From NCBI RefSeq assembly GCF_900111805.1, contig NZ_FOJN01000011.1:102271-166270 (forward strand): a DNA stretch of 64,000 bases. The letters are read 5' to 3'. Source of the DNA: Rhodococcoides kroppenstedtii (lineage in GTDB: Bacteria > Actinomycetota > Actinomycetes > Mycobacteriales > Mycobacteriaceae). Positions 56,605-64,000 of the stretch are shown here, one piece after another. The notes beneath the pieces were generated by a model that saw only the letters and a list, made by a program, of their open reading frames with translations, was not told the DNA's origin and did no database searches. The position numbers and the translations under genes were made by a program. Numbering within the stretch: position 1 is the stretch's first letter; every line of letters begins with the position of its first letter.

Positions 56605-57294
56605 TCAGGCGGATACCACCGCGTCGAGCGCGGAGTAGAAGATGCCGAGCCCGTCGTCGCTGGGGCCGGTGAGGGCCTCGGTGGCGTGCTCCGGGTGCGG
56701 CATGAGGCCCACCACGCGTCCGTTCTCCGAGGCGATGCCGGCGATGGCGCGCTGGGAGCCGTTGGGGTTGTCACCGGCGTACCGGAACACCACGCGGCCC
56801 TCACCCTCGAGCTCGTCGAGCACGGCCTGCGACGCCTGGAAGCGGCCTTCGCCGGACTTCAGCGGGACCAGGATCTCGGCGCCCGCCTCGTACCGCGAGG
56901 ACCACGCGGTGGCGGTGTTCTCGACCGTCAGCCACTGATCACGACAGGTGAAGTGCAGGTTGGCGTTTCGCGTCAGTGCACCGGGCAGCAACCCGGCCTC
57001 GCACAGCACCTGGAACCCGTTGCAGATGCCGAGCACGGGCAGCCCGCCCCGGGCGGCGTCGACCACGGCGGTCATGACGGGCGCGAACCGGGCGATCGCG
57101 CCGGCGCGCAGGTAGTCGCCGTAGGAGAAACCACCGGGCACGACGACGGCGTCCACGCCCTTCAGGTCGGCATCGCCGTGCCACAGGGCGACGGCCTCGC
57201 CACCGGCGAGGGTCACCGCCCGGGCTGCGTCGATGTCGTCGAGCGTGCCGGGGAAGGTGATGACGCCGATGCGGGCGCCCGTCGCAGCAGTCAC
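56605..57294 (-). CDS. purQ: FGAM synthase glutaminase subunit PurQ
   Basis: A 229-residue class I glutamine amidotransferase. The nucleophile is in [15 protein letters not shown] and the His/Glu pair in MPHPEHATE. It supplies ammonia to PurL. GTG 57294 overlaps the purS stop (GTGA). Confidence 0.97.
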   Translation of the reverse strand: MTAATGARIGVITFPGTLDDIDAARAVTLAGGEAVALWHGDADLKGVDAVVVPGGFSYGDYLRAGAIARFAPVMTAVVDAARGGLPVLGICNGFQVLCEAGLLPGALTRNANLHFTCRDQWLTVENTATAWSSRYEAGAEILVPLKSGEGRFQASQAVLDELEGEGRVVFRYAGDNPNGSQRAIAGIASENGRVVGLMPHPEHATEALTGPSDDGLGIFYSALDAVVSA

Positions 57295-57524
57295 AGCCGG
57301 GTCACCTTCCACTCCTCGATGACCGTGTTGGCCAGGAAGGTCTCGGCGATGGACTCGAGCGTGGCGTCGTCCACGTCGTCTCCCACCTCGAGCTCGAACC
57401 GCTTGCCCTGGCGGACGTCGGAGATGCCGGCGAAGCCGAGACGCGGGAGCGCCCCGACGATGGCCTGCCCCTGGGGGTCGAGAATTTCCGCTTTGGGCAT
57501 GACGTCGACTACGACACGGGCCAC
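57291..57524 (-). CDS. purS: FGAM synthase subunit PurS
   Basis: A 77-residue protein ([20 protein letters not shown]) that bridges PurL and PurQ. GTG 57524 has AGGAG upstream. Operon purS-purQ with a 4-base overlap. Confidence 0.96.
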   Translation of the reverse strand: MARVVVDVMPKAEILDPQGQAIVGALPRLGFAGISDVRQGKRFELEVGDDVDDATLESIAETFLANTVIEEWKVTRL

Positions 57525-57632
57525 GGTGGGTGCTCCTGAACATCGGGGGTGAGCGTGCAGGCAAGTTTAACCGCCGCGCACACCACCTCGCGTCCGCGGT
57601 ACGCCGCGCCGGACCCGGCGCATACTCGGGTG

Positions 57633-58277
57633 ATGGAGCTGACTCACTTCGGACATTCGTGCATCCAGGTCTCGCTCGAGGGATCCACCGTGTTGTTCGA
57701 CCCCGGGGCGTTCTCGCACGGGTTCGAGGGCATCACCGGGCTCGACGCCATCCTGATCACCCACCAGCACGCGGACCACGTGGACACCGATCGGCTGCCG
57801 GCACTGCTCGAGGCCAACCCTGGTGCCGCGCGGTACGCGGATCCGCAGACGGCGGAGCAGCTCGGGGACGGCTGGACCGCTGTGCACGCGGGTGACGTCC
57901 TGTCGGTGGGCGATCTGCGGATCACCGGCGCGGGCGGCACCCATGCCACCATTCATCCCGACGTCCCGCTGATCGACAACATCGCGTTCCTGCTGGGGTC
58001 GGCCGAGCGTCCGGGGCAGCTGTACCACCCCGGCGATTCGTTGTTCGTGCCCGACACCGCCGTCGAGGCACTGGCACTGCCCGCCGCCGCGCCGTGGATG
58101 AAGCTCAGCGAGGGCGTGGATTTCCTGCGTGCCGTCGCACCGCGTGTGGCGTTCCCCATCCACCAGGCCGTCGTCTCGCCCGAGGCGCGCGGTTTCTGGT
58201 ACGGCCTCTACGACCAGTTGTCGCCCGAGGCAACCGAATTCCGCACCGTCGACGAGGAATCCGGCGTCACGATCTAG
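57633..58277 (+). CDS. MBL-fold metal-dependent hydrolase
   Basis: A 214-residue metallo-beta-lactamase-fold protein of the UlaG-like type. The metal motif THQHADHVD is near residue 48, with later ligands in YHPGDSLF and FPIHQAV. Substrate unknown. CATACT (57621-57626) lies six bases before the ATG, so leaderless. The stop overlaps the convergent dehydrogenase by four bases. Confidence 0.87.
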   Translation: MELTHFGHSCIQVSLEGSTVLFDPGAFSHGFEGITGLDAILITHQHADHVDTDRLPALLEANPGAARYADPQTAEQLGDGWTAVHAGDVLSVGDLRITGAGGTHATIHPDVPLIDNIAFLLGSAERPGQLYHPGDSLFVPDTAVEALALPAAAPWMKLSEGVDFLRAVAPRVAFPIHQAVVSPEARGFWYGLYDQLSPEATEFRTVDEESGVTI

Positions 58278-59917
58278 CGGGCCAGCGCGCGGCCGGCGGC
58301 GCGACCGGAGAAGATGCAGCCCCCGAGGAACGTTCCCTCGAGGGAGCGGTATCCGTGCACGCCGCCGCCGCCGAACCCCGCCACCTCACCGGCGGCATAG
58401 AGCCCGGGGAACACCGATCCGTCCGCACGCAGGACCTGAGAGTCGAGGTTGGTCTCCAGGCCGCCCAACGACTTTCGCGTCAGCAGGTGCAGCTTGACGG
58501 CGATCAGCGGCCCGTTCGCGGGGTCGAGCATCTTGTGGGGCGAGGCGATGCGGGCCACCCGATCGCCGCGGTACTTGCGTGCGGCGTGGATCGCCGAGAC
58601 GGACAGATCCTTGCCGAAGTCGTTGTCCATCTCGCGATCCCGGGCCACGAGCAGGGCTTCGATCGCCGCGGGGTCGAGCTCGACGTCACCGATCTTGTTC
58701 ATCCCGGCGACGAGTTCGGCGACGGAGTCGGCCACCACGAAGTCCTCGCCGCGAGTCTTGAACGCCTCCACCGGGCCCGGAGCGCCGGGTCGCACCCGTT
58801 CGAGAAGCTTGCGCACGTCGCGGCCGGTGAGATCGGGGTTCTGCTCCTGCCCCGAGAGCCCGAACTCCTTCTCGATGATCTTCTGGTCCAGCACGAACCA
58901 CGTGTAGTCGTGGTCGGTCGAGACGATGTGCTCGAGCGTGCCGAGGGTGTCGAATCCGGGGAAGAGCGGCGCGGGCAGCTGGTGTCCGGTCGCGTCGAGC
59001 CACAGTGAGGACGGGCCCGGCAGAATGCGGATGCCGTGGTTCGGCCAGACGGAATCGAAGTTGGTGATGCCCTCGGTGTAGTGCCACATGCGATCCTCGT
59101 TGATCACGTGACCGCCTGCGCGCCCGGTGATCTCGAGCATGCGACCGTCGACGTGCGCGGGGACGCCGGAGAGCATGTGCCGCGGCACCCGACCCATGCG
59201 CGTCGGCCAGTTCTTCTTCACCAGCTCCCAGTTTCCCCCGATGCCGCCGGAGGTGACCAGGACGGCGTCGGCCCGGATCTCGAAGTCGCCCACCACGGTT
59301 CGCGACGACGACACCCCGCGTGCGACCGTCGTCGGCTCCAGGACCGCCCCACGGACGCCCGTCGCGGCGCCGTCGGTGACCACGACCTCGTCGACACGAT
59401 GGCGGAACGCGAAGGTCACGGAGCCGCGCTCGACACCCTCGCGCACGATGCGCTCGAAGACCTCGACCAGGCCCGGTCCGGTTCCCCAGGTCAGGTGGAA
59501 ACGCGGGACGGAGTTGCCGTGGCCCGTCGCCCCGTAACCGCCGCGCTCGGCCCACCCGACCAGCGGGAAGACCTTCCAGCCCCGCTCCCGCAGCCAGCTG
59601 CGCTTCTCCCCCGCCGCGAAGGCGACGTAGGCCTCCGCCCACTGACGCGGCCAGTGGTCCTCGGGGCGATCGAACGTCGCCGCGCCCATCCAGTCCTGCA
59701 GGGCCAGGTCGTAGGAGTCCTTGATGCCGAGGCGCCGTTGCTCGGGACTGTCGACCAGGAAGAGCCCGCCGAAGGACCAGAACGCCTGACCGCCCAGGTT
59801 CGCCTCGTTCTCCTGATCCACGAGGATCACCCGCTTGCCCGCCTCCACCAGTTCCGCGGTGGCCACCAGCCCCGCGAGTCCGGCCCCCACCACCACGACG
59901 TCGGCGTCACGTGTCAT
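58274..59917 (-). CDS. FAD-binding dehydrogenase
   Basis: A 547-residue flavoprotein related to fumarate reductase/ketosteroid dehydrogenases. The dinucleotide motif VVVGAGLAGLVA is at the N-terminus, and GLYAAGEVAGFGGGGVHGYRSLEGTFLGGCIFSGR closes the FAD site. Matches Rv0785 in position. Substrate unknown. TACGCT lies seven bases before ATG 59917, suggesting a leaderless mRNA. Confidence 0.9.
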   Translation of the reverse strand: MTRDADVVVVGAGLAGLVATAELVEAGKRVILVDQENEANLGGQAFWSFGGLFLVDSPEQRRLGIKDSYDLALQDWMGAATFDRPEDHWPRQWAEAYVAFAAGEKRSWLRERGWKVFPLVGWAERGGYGATGHGNSVPRFHLTWGTGPGLVEVFERIVREGVERGSVTFAFRHRVDEVVVTDGAATGVRGAVLEPTTVARGVSSSRTVVGDFEIRADAVLVTSGGIGGNWELVKKNWPTRMGRVPRHMLSGVPAHVDGRMLEITGRAGGHVINEDRMWHYTEGITNFDSVWPNHGIRILPGPSSLWLDATGHQLPAPLFPGFDTLGTLEHIVSTDHDYTWFVLDQKIIEKEFGLSGQEQNPDLTGRDVRKLLERVRPGAPGPVEAFKTRGEDFVVADSVAELVAGMNKIGDVELDPAAIEALLVARDREMDNDFGKDLSVSAIHAARKYRGDRVARIASPHKMLDPANGPLIAVKLHLLTRKSLGGLETNLDSQVLRADGSVFPGLYAAGEVAGFGGGGVHGYRSLEGTFLGGCIFSGRAAGRALAR

Positions 59918-59935
59918 GTCACCCAGCGTAGAACG

Positions 59936-60532
59936 TCATCGCGGCGGGTACTGGGCGGTCAGATGCATCCGCTCGCCCTGGGGCCCGAAGATACCGAGGT
60001 ACTCCACCGGCCGAGCGTCCGCGGAACCGAACCAGTGCGGCAGGTGGGTGTCGAACTCGGCCACCTCCCCCGGCTTCAGCACGACCTCGCGGTCCCCGAG
60101 AATCATGCGCAGTCGTCCGCTGAGGATGTAGAGCCAGTGGTAGCCCTCGTGGGAGTGCAGGGTCGGCTCCGCGACGGGCGGACCGGCCGGGACGATGGTC
60201 TTGTACGCCTGCAGGCCGCCCGGTCGGCGGGTCAGCGGCACCACGATCATCCCGTTGTGACGCTTCTCCGGCTTCAGGTGGACCCGCGGGTCACCGGTCT
60301 CGGGGGCCTCCACGATCTCGTCGAGCGGCACCTCGTACACCTTCGCCAGGGGCAGCAGCAGTTCGAGACTGGGCTTGCGCTGACCCGACTCGAGCCGCGA
60401 CAGCGTGCTCACCGGGATGCCGGTGCGCTCGGCGACGACGGAGAGCGTCACGTCGGCCTTGCGTCGCAGCGCCCGCAGCCGAGGCCCGATCGCCGAGAGC
60501 ACCGCGTCCACGTCGTCCGTACCGTCGTCCAT
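59936..60532 (-). CDS. XRE-cupin regulator
   Basis: A 198-residue regulator with an XRE domain (about 15-75, LSVVAERTGIPVSTLSRLESGQRKPSLELLLPLA) and a cupin domain (LHSHEGYHWLYILSGRLRMILGDREVVLKPGEVAEFDT). It is divergent from the flavoprotein-methyltransferase fusion and shares a 64-base promoter region with a candidate operator, so it probably controls that gene. Confidence 0.88.
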   Translation of the reverse strand: MDDGTDDVDAVLSAIGPRLRALRRKADVTLSVVAERTGIPVSTLSRLESGQRKPSLELLLPLAKVYEVPLDEIVEAPETGDPRVHLKPEKRHNGMIVVPLTRRPGGLQAYKTIVPAGPPVAEPTLHSHEGYHWLYILSGRLRMILGDREVVLKPGEVAEFDTHLPHWFGSADARPVEYLGIFGPQGERMHLTAQYPPR

Positions 60533-60539
60533 ACGTCTA

Positions 60540-60554
60540 TTGCAGTTTCCGCAA
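60540..60554. promoter_or_regulatory. Candidate operator between the XRE-cupin gene and the fusion gene
   Basis: TTGCAGTTTCCGCAA is an inverted repeat (TTGC/GCAA) lying over a TGCAAT -10-like hexamer of the XRE-cupin gene. It is A/T-richer than its surroundings. Confidence 0.4.
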
Positions 60555-60596
60555 CAATGTTTGTCAAATACGCGATACGGCCTCACAGTGGCAGCC

Positions 60597-62165
60597 ATGA
60601 CCGCACACACCCAGTCCGCCCCCCACTCCCGGTCCGACTCCGACGTTCTGGTGATCGGTGGCGGCGCCGCGGGCCTGAGCGCAGCACTCATGCTGGGCCG
60701 TGCCCGTCGCCGCGTCGTCGTCCTCGACAACGGCACTCCCCGCAACGCGCCCGCCTCGCACATGCACGGCGTGCTCGGCCGCGACCACACCTCCCCGCTC
60801 GACTACCTGAAGCACGGGCGGGCCGATCTGGACCGGTACGACGTCCGCGTCGTCGACGCCACCGTCACCGATCTCGGCGGCCACGCCGGCCACTTCACCG
60901 CCACCACCGACGACGGCACGACGTTCACCGCCCGCCGGCTGATCGTCACCACCGGACTCACCGACCACCTGCCCGACGTGCCCGGCCTGGCCGAGCGGTG
61001 GGGTCGGGACGTCGTCCAGTGCCCGTACTGCGACGGCTGGGAGGTCCGGGACCGCCGCATCGGCGTCCTCCGCACGTCGCCGATGAGCCTGCATCACGCC
61101 ACGCTGTGGCGGCAGTGGACGGATCGCATGGTCTACCTGACCGACGGCGCGGAACCGACCGAGGACGAGCGCACGCGACTCGGCGCGCGCGGCGTCGACA
61201 TCGTCACCACGCCGGTCACGTCCGTCGAGACCGCCGACGACGCCCTCAGCGGTGTCACCCTGGCCGACGGCACCGTCGTTCCTCTCGACGCGCTCGCCGT
61301 GGGGCTGCGCTTCAGCGCCCGGAGCGAACTGCTCGCCTCGCTCGGCCTGCACGCGGTTCCCCACACCATGGGTCTCGGCGAGGTGATCGAGGCGGATCCG
61401 ACGGGTGCGACGTCCGTCCCCGGAGTTCGCGTGGCGGGCAACGTGTCCGACCCGTCGGCCACCGTGATCGCCGCGACGGCGCAGGGCTCGTTGGTCGGTG
61501 CGCACACCAACCTCGAACTCGTGATGGAGGAGACGGACGCCGCGGTCGCCCGCAGCGGCGAGAGGCCGACGCTCGACGGGGCGTTCTGGGACGAGCTCTA
61601 CCGCGAGTCGGACCGTCGATGGAGCGGAAATCCCAACCCGCCGTTGACCCTGGTGGCCGCGCCGCTGACACCGGGGAGGGCCCTGGACGTCGGCTGCGGC
61701 GAGGGTGCCGACGCCGTGTGGTTGGCCCAGCAGGGCTGGGAGACAACGGGTGTGGACATCTCGGCGGTGGCGGTGGACCGGGCGCGAGACCTCGACGATT
61801 CCGTCACCTGGGAGACCCGCGACCTGATGCACGATCCGCTGCCCGAGGAGTCGTTCGACCTGGTGACGATGCACTACTTCGGCATTCTCCGCTCCGACGG
61901 AGACGACGCGGTGCGTCGACTAGCGGCGACCGTCGCGCCGGGCGGCACACTGCTCATGGTGAGTCACGCTCGGGTACAGGGTCATTCGTGGATCGGATTC
62001 GAGCCGACGGACTTCTGGTCACCCAGCGAGGTGGGCGCCGTCCTCGACCCGGCCGAGTGGGAGATCAGGGTCGACGAGACCCGGCCCCGCCCCGCGCCGC
62101 CCGCCGGAGCGGGTGGGCATCACGTGGACGACGAGATTCTGGTGGCCGTGCGGCGCACGCGGTGA
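60597..62165 (+). CDS. Thioredoxin-reductase-like flavoprotein fused to a SAM methyltransferase
   Basis: A 522-residue two-domain protein. Residues about 15-310 resemble thioredoxin reductase: FAD motif VIGGGAAGLSAALMLGRAR and CPYCDGW (about residue 141) at the redox site. The NADPH motif GxGxxA is replaced by IGVLRTSPMSLHHA. Residues about 335-522 are a class I methyltransferase (LDVGCGEGADAVWLA, GVDISAVAVDRA). Such fusions recur in Actinobacteria; reaction unknown. Its last codons are tandemly repeated downstream. Confidence 0.88.
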   Translation: MTAHTQSAPHSRSDSDVLVIGGGAAGLSAALMLGRARRRVVVLDNGTPRNAPASHMHGVLGRDHTSPLDYLKHGRADLDRYDVRVVDATVTDLGGHAGHFTATTDDGTTFTARRLIVTTGLTDHLPDVPGLAERWGRDVVQCPYCDGWEVRDRRIGVLRTSPMSLHHATLWRQWTDRMVYLTDGAEPTEDERTRLGARGVDIVTTPVTSVETADDALSGVTLADGTVVPLDALAVGLRFSARSELLASLGLHAVPHTMGLGEVIEADPTGATSVPGVRVAGNVSDPSATVIAATAQGSLVGAHTNLELVMEETDAAVARSGERPTLDGAFWDELYRESDRRWSGNPNPPLTLVAAPLTPGRALDVGCGEGADAVWLAQQGWETTGVDISAVAVDRARDLDDSVTWETRDLMHDPLPEESFDLVTMHYFGILRSDGDDAVRRLAATVAPGGTLLMVSHARVQGHSWIGFEPTDFWSPSEVGAVLDPAEWEIRVDETRPRPAPPAGAGGHHVDDEILVAVRRTR

Positions 62166-62215
62166 TGACAGCCGTGCGGCGCACGCGGTGATGACAGCCG
62201 TGCGGCGCACGCGGT
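62146..62215. repeat. 26-bp tandem repeat, 2.7 copies, at the fusion gene 3' end
   Basis: The unit starting CCGTGCGGCGCACGCGGTGA occurs at 62146-62171 and 62172-62197, with a partial copy at 62198-62215. Copy one encodes the gene's last codons (AVRRTR) and stop; copies two and three lie beyond it. Confidence 0.95.
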
Positions 62216-62224
62216 AGTTCTCGG

Positions 62225-62962
62225 TCAGGCGGCCGACGACCGGGTCCGCGAGATCCATTCGTAGCGAGCGGATTCGGCGCCGTGGAAGCACGCGAGGTCC
62301 ACGGCGTCGAGCATCGCGGTCCAGGGGCCCGGCCGGCCGAGTTGCTTGGCGCTGACGGACAGTCGCACCACGCCGCCACGACGCGCGACCCGGCCCGCAC
62401 CCATCACGAGGGCGCGGCACCACCACGGCTCGGACGTTCCCGGCTCCCACACGTAGCCACCGGACCCGGCGCCGAATCCCTCCCCGATGCCGAACACGCG
62501 GCTGCGCACCACGGTGCCGCGGTCGAGGTCGGAGATTCCGGTCAGTCCCGCGTACAGGCGGAATCCGACCGCCGGGAGTGCGGAGATCGCACCGGGCGAG
62601 GCGACCCACCGCGGCGGGGCGAAGGCGCGGGTGCGCAGGCCGATCTCCTCCATGACGCGGTCGGCAGCCCGCAGACGAAGGCCTGCCTCGTGCGCGGGAA
62701 GGACGGCGAATTCGGCGCGACGACGCTTGGTCGCTGCCTGGTCGTACCCGTGCAACACGATCGCATCACCGTGCTCGCGTCGGGCCCGGAGCCAGTCCTG
62801 CGTCTCGGGGTCGCGAGTCAGCCGGTACTTGTCCTTGAGGCGCGGCGCCACGAGCAGCGAGAGGGACAGGTTGCGACGGTCCATCTCGGCGGCGAACTCG
62901 GCGGCGGCGTCGCAGGTCTCGTCACGGATTCCGGAGACGGACACGATCAGACGTGCGGTCAT
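62225..62962 (-). CDS. DUF2334 polysaccharide-deacetylase-like protein
   Basis: A 245-residue protein of the DUF2334 type, a deacetylase-fold family. Landmarks are RLIVSVSGIRDETCDAAAEF, AIVLHGYDQ and FAPPRWVASPGAI. Its usual metal-ligand pattern is only partly obvious, so activity is uncertain. Matches Rv0784 in position. ATG 62962 follows directly after a hairpin (62970-62995). Confidence 0.85.
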   Translation of the reverse strand: MTARLIVSVSGIRDETCDAAAEFAAEMDRRNLSLSLLVAPRLKDKYRLTRDPETQDWLRARREHGDAIVLHGYDQAATKRRRAEFAVLPAHEAGLRLRAADRVMEEIGLRTRAFAPPRWVASPGAISALPAVGFRLYAGLTGISDLDRGTVVRSRVFGIGEGFGAGSGGYVWEPGTSEPWWCRALVMGAGRVARRGGVVRLSVSAKQLGRPGPWTAMLDAVDLACFHGAESARYEWISRTRSSAA

Positions 62963-62969
62963 GAGAAAA

Positions 62970-62995
62970 CCGTCGCACACCGAGGTGTACGACGG
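62970..62995 (-). terminator. Terminator-like hairpin before the DUF2334 start
   Basis: Minus strand: 12-base arms (62995-62984 and 62981-62970) with one G-U pair, followed by TTTTCTC and then the ATG at 62962. It may end the glutathione peroxidase transcript, or act as an attenuator or operator. Confidence 0.5.
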
Positions 62996-63046
62996 TTCGT
63001 CTCACGCGTGAACTCCCGACGAACGCCGGGAGGACGTCGGCGCCGG

Positions 63047-63547
<501 letters not shown>

Positions 63548-63632
63548 GCGGTCACAGTACCGATGAGTAACCCCCGGGACGACCGGGTGGTGCCGCAGAC
63601 TTGGCCGGCCGTCGATTCGTGCGTGCGTGTCA

Positions 63633-63676
63633 TGGACCGTGTCGGTGGGTGCCGGTACACTCGAACATACGAGCGA
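63633..63676 (+). promoter_or_regulatory. Promoter with SOS-box-like operator
   Basis: -35 TGGACC (63633-63638), 17 bases, -10 TACACT (63656-63661), overlapped by TCGAAC-ATAC-GAGCGA (63661-63676). This resembles the actinobacterial LexA consensus TCGAAC-N4-GTTCGA with a perfect left half and 4/6 right half. Confidence 0.55.
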
Positions 63677-63692
63677 CTGGGGGGTCGAAGTC

Positions 63693-64000
63693 ATGGTCGG
63701 TGTGCAGGTGGGGGCAGGTGCGACGGGCACCGTTCCGTGGGCTGCGCTCGACCACGCCGCCCTCGGTCTGCCCGCCACCATTGACCTCCCCTCCTCGCAG
63801 GCGCTGGACGCGCTGGTCCACGCCGCCGCCGGCGTCGCGTACCTGAAATGGTTCGAATATCAGCTCGCCGCCGCCATGCACGCCGAACTCGTGGAGCCTT
63901 TCGAGGACGAGGACCGGCGTGAGCTCGATGCGCACACCCGCTGCGCCGCCACCATCGCCACCACGTTGTCGATCACGCAGGGGGCGGCCCGCACCCTGCT
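63693..64000 (+). CDS. DUF222 (13E12-type) protein, N-terminal part
   Basis: The frame opens at ATG 63693 after a GGGGGG site and runs off the window (102 residues seen). The pattern ...AALVHAAAGVAYLKWFEYQLAAAMHAELV...ATIATTLSITQGAARTL matches the DUF222 region of 13E12-repeat/HNH endonuclease proteins. The HNH part, if present, is outside. The SOS-like operator upstream suggests DNA-damage control. Confidence 0.75.
   Translation, partial: MVGVQVGAGATGTVPWAALDHAALGLPATIDLPSSQALDALVHAAAGVAYLKWFEYQLAAAMHAELVEPFEDEDRRELDAHTRCAATIATTLSITQGAARTL

Noticed and set aside
59036..62191. Very long plus-strand open frame (over 1,000 codons)
   Set aside because: It runs antisense to the FAD dehydrogenase and XRE genes and out of frame with the fusion gene; its composition (Arg/Pro/Gly/His-rich) is typical of shadow frames at 70% GC.

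Overview
The window is about 70% GC and densely coded. Its gene order is that of mycolic-acid Actinobacteria: desA1-dusB-LCP-phoU-pst, mshD, glnR, lmeA-thiX, cysA2-sseC, nitrobindin, pabC, DUF3073, purM/purF/purL/purQ/purS. This is essentially the Mycobacterium tuberculosis Rv0784-Rv0824 neighbourhood rearranged, and a Rhodococcus-type organism is the best fit (inference from synteny and protein style; no rRNA is present to confirm it). It is chromosomal core with a few accessory insertions. I see no insertion sequence, phage or CRISPR array.

Layout. 1-6.2 kb: end of a DUF1206 protein, an ohrR-ohr peroxide module, an SDR, an RluA-type pseudouridine synthase, a membrane protein, a lipoprotein, and a thermolysin-like protease with its emfourin inhibitor. 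6.2-9.3 kb: an FAD oxidoreductase, tRNA-Glu/Asp/Phe, a TetR regulator and tRNA-Lys. 9.5-20.6 kb: desA1, dusB, an LCP enzyme, phoU facing the pstSCAB operon, mshD and glnR. 20.7-26.8 kb: lmeA-thiX, a cysteine-rich leader peptide followed by a sulfurtransferase operon, a secreted hydrolase and nitrobindin. 27-33 kb: cydABCD. 33-46 kb: pabC, ygfZ, MOSC, DUF3073, an aldehyde dehydrogenase remnant, purM, an oligopeptide ABC transporter and purF. 46-54.7 kb: DUF427, azlCD, a sterol-carrier-like protein, a membrane hydrolase, purL and an M18 peptidase. 54.7-64 kb: two tiny amphipathic peptides, a GH13 enzyme, purQS, an MBL protein, an FAD dehydrogenase, a flavoprotein-methyltransferase fusion, a DUF2334 protein, glutathione peroxidase and the start of a DUF222 protein.

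Regulation is readable in many places. Many genes have a TANNNT -10 hexamer six or seven bases before the start codon, which implies leaderless mRNAs. Matching PHO-box repeats precede phoU and pstS. An OhrR operator sits ahead of ohrR, a perfect 20-bp palindrome ahead of cydA, and an SOS-box-like site ahead of the DUF222 gene.

The items most worth following up are: the cysteine leader peptide (22003-22089); the pair of 33-34 residue acidic amphipathic peptides ending FFS (54780-55133); a strongly folded RNA candidate with a promoter having an A-run beside its -35, downstream of cydC (26860-27120); the in-frame gutted aldehyde dehydrogenase (36243-37136); and repeated 21-28 bp tandem duplications at gene ends, one of which has created an upstream ORF on the protease gene.
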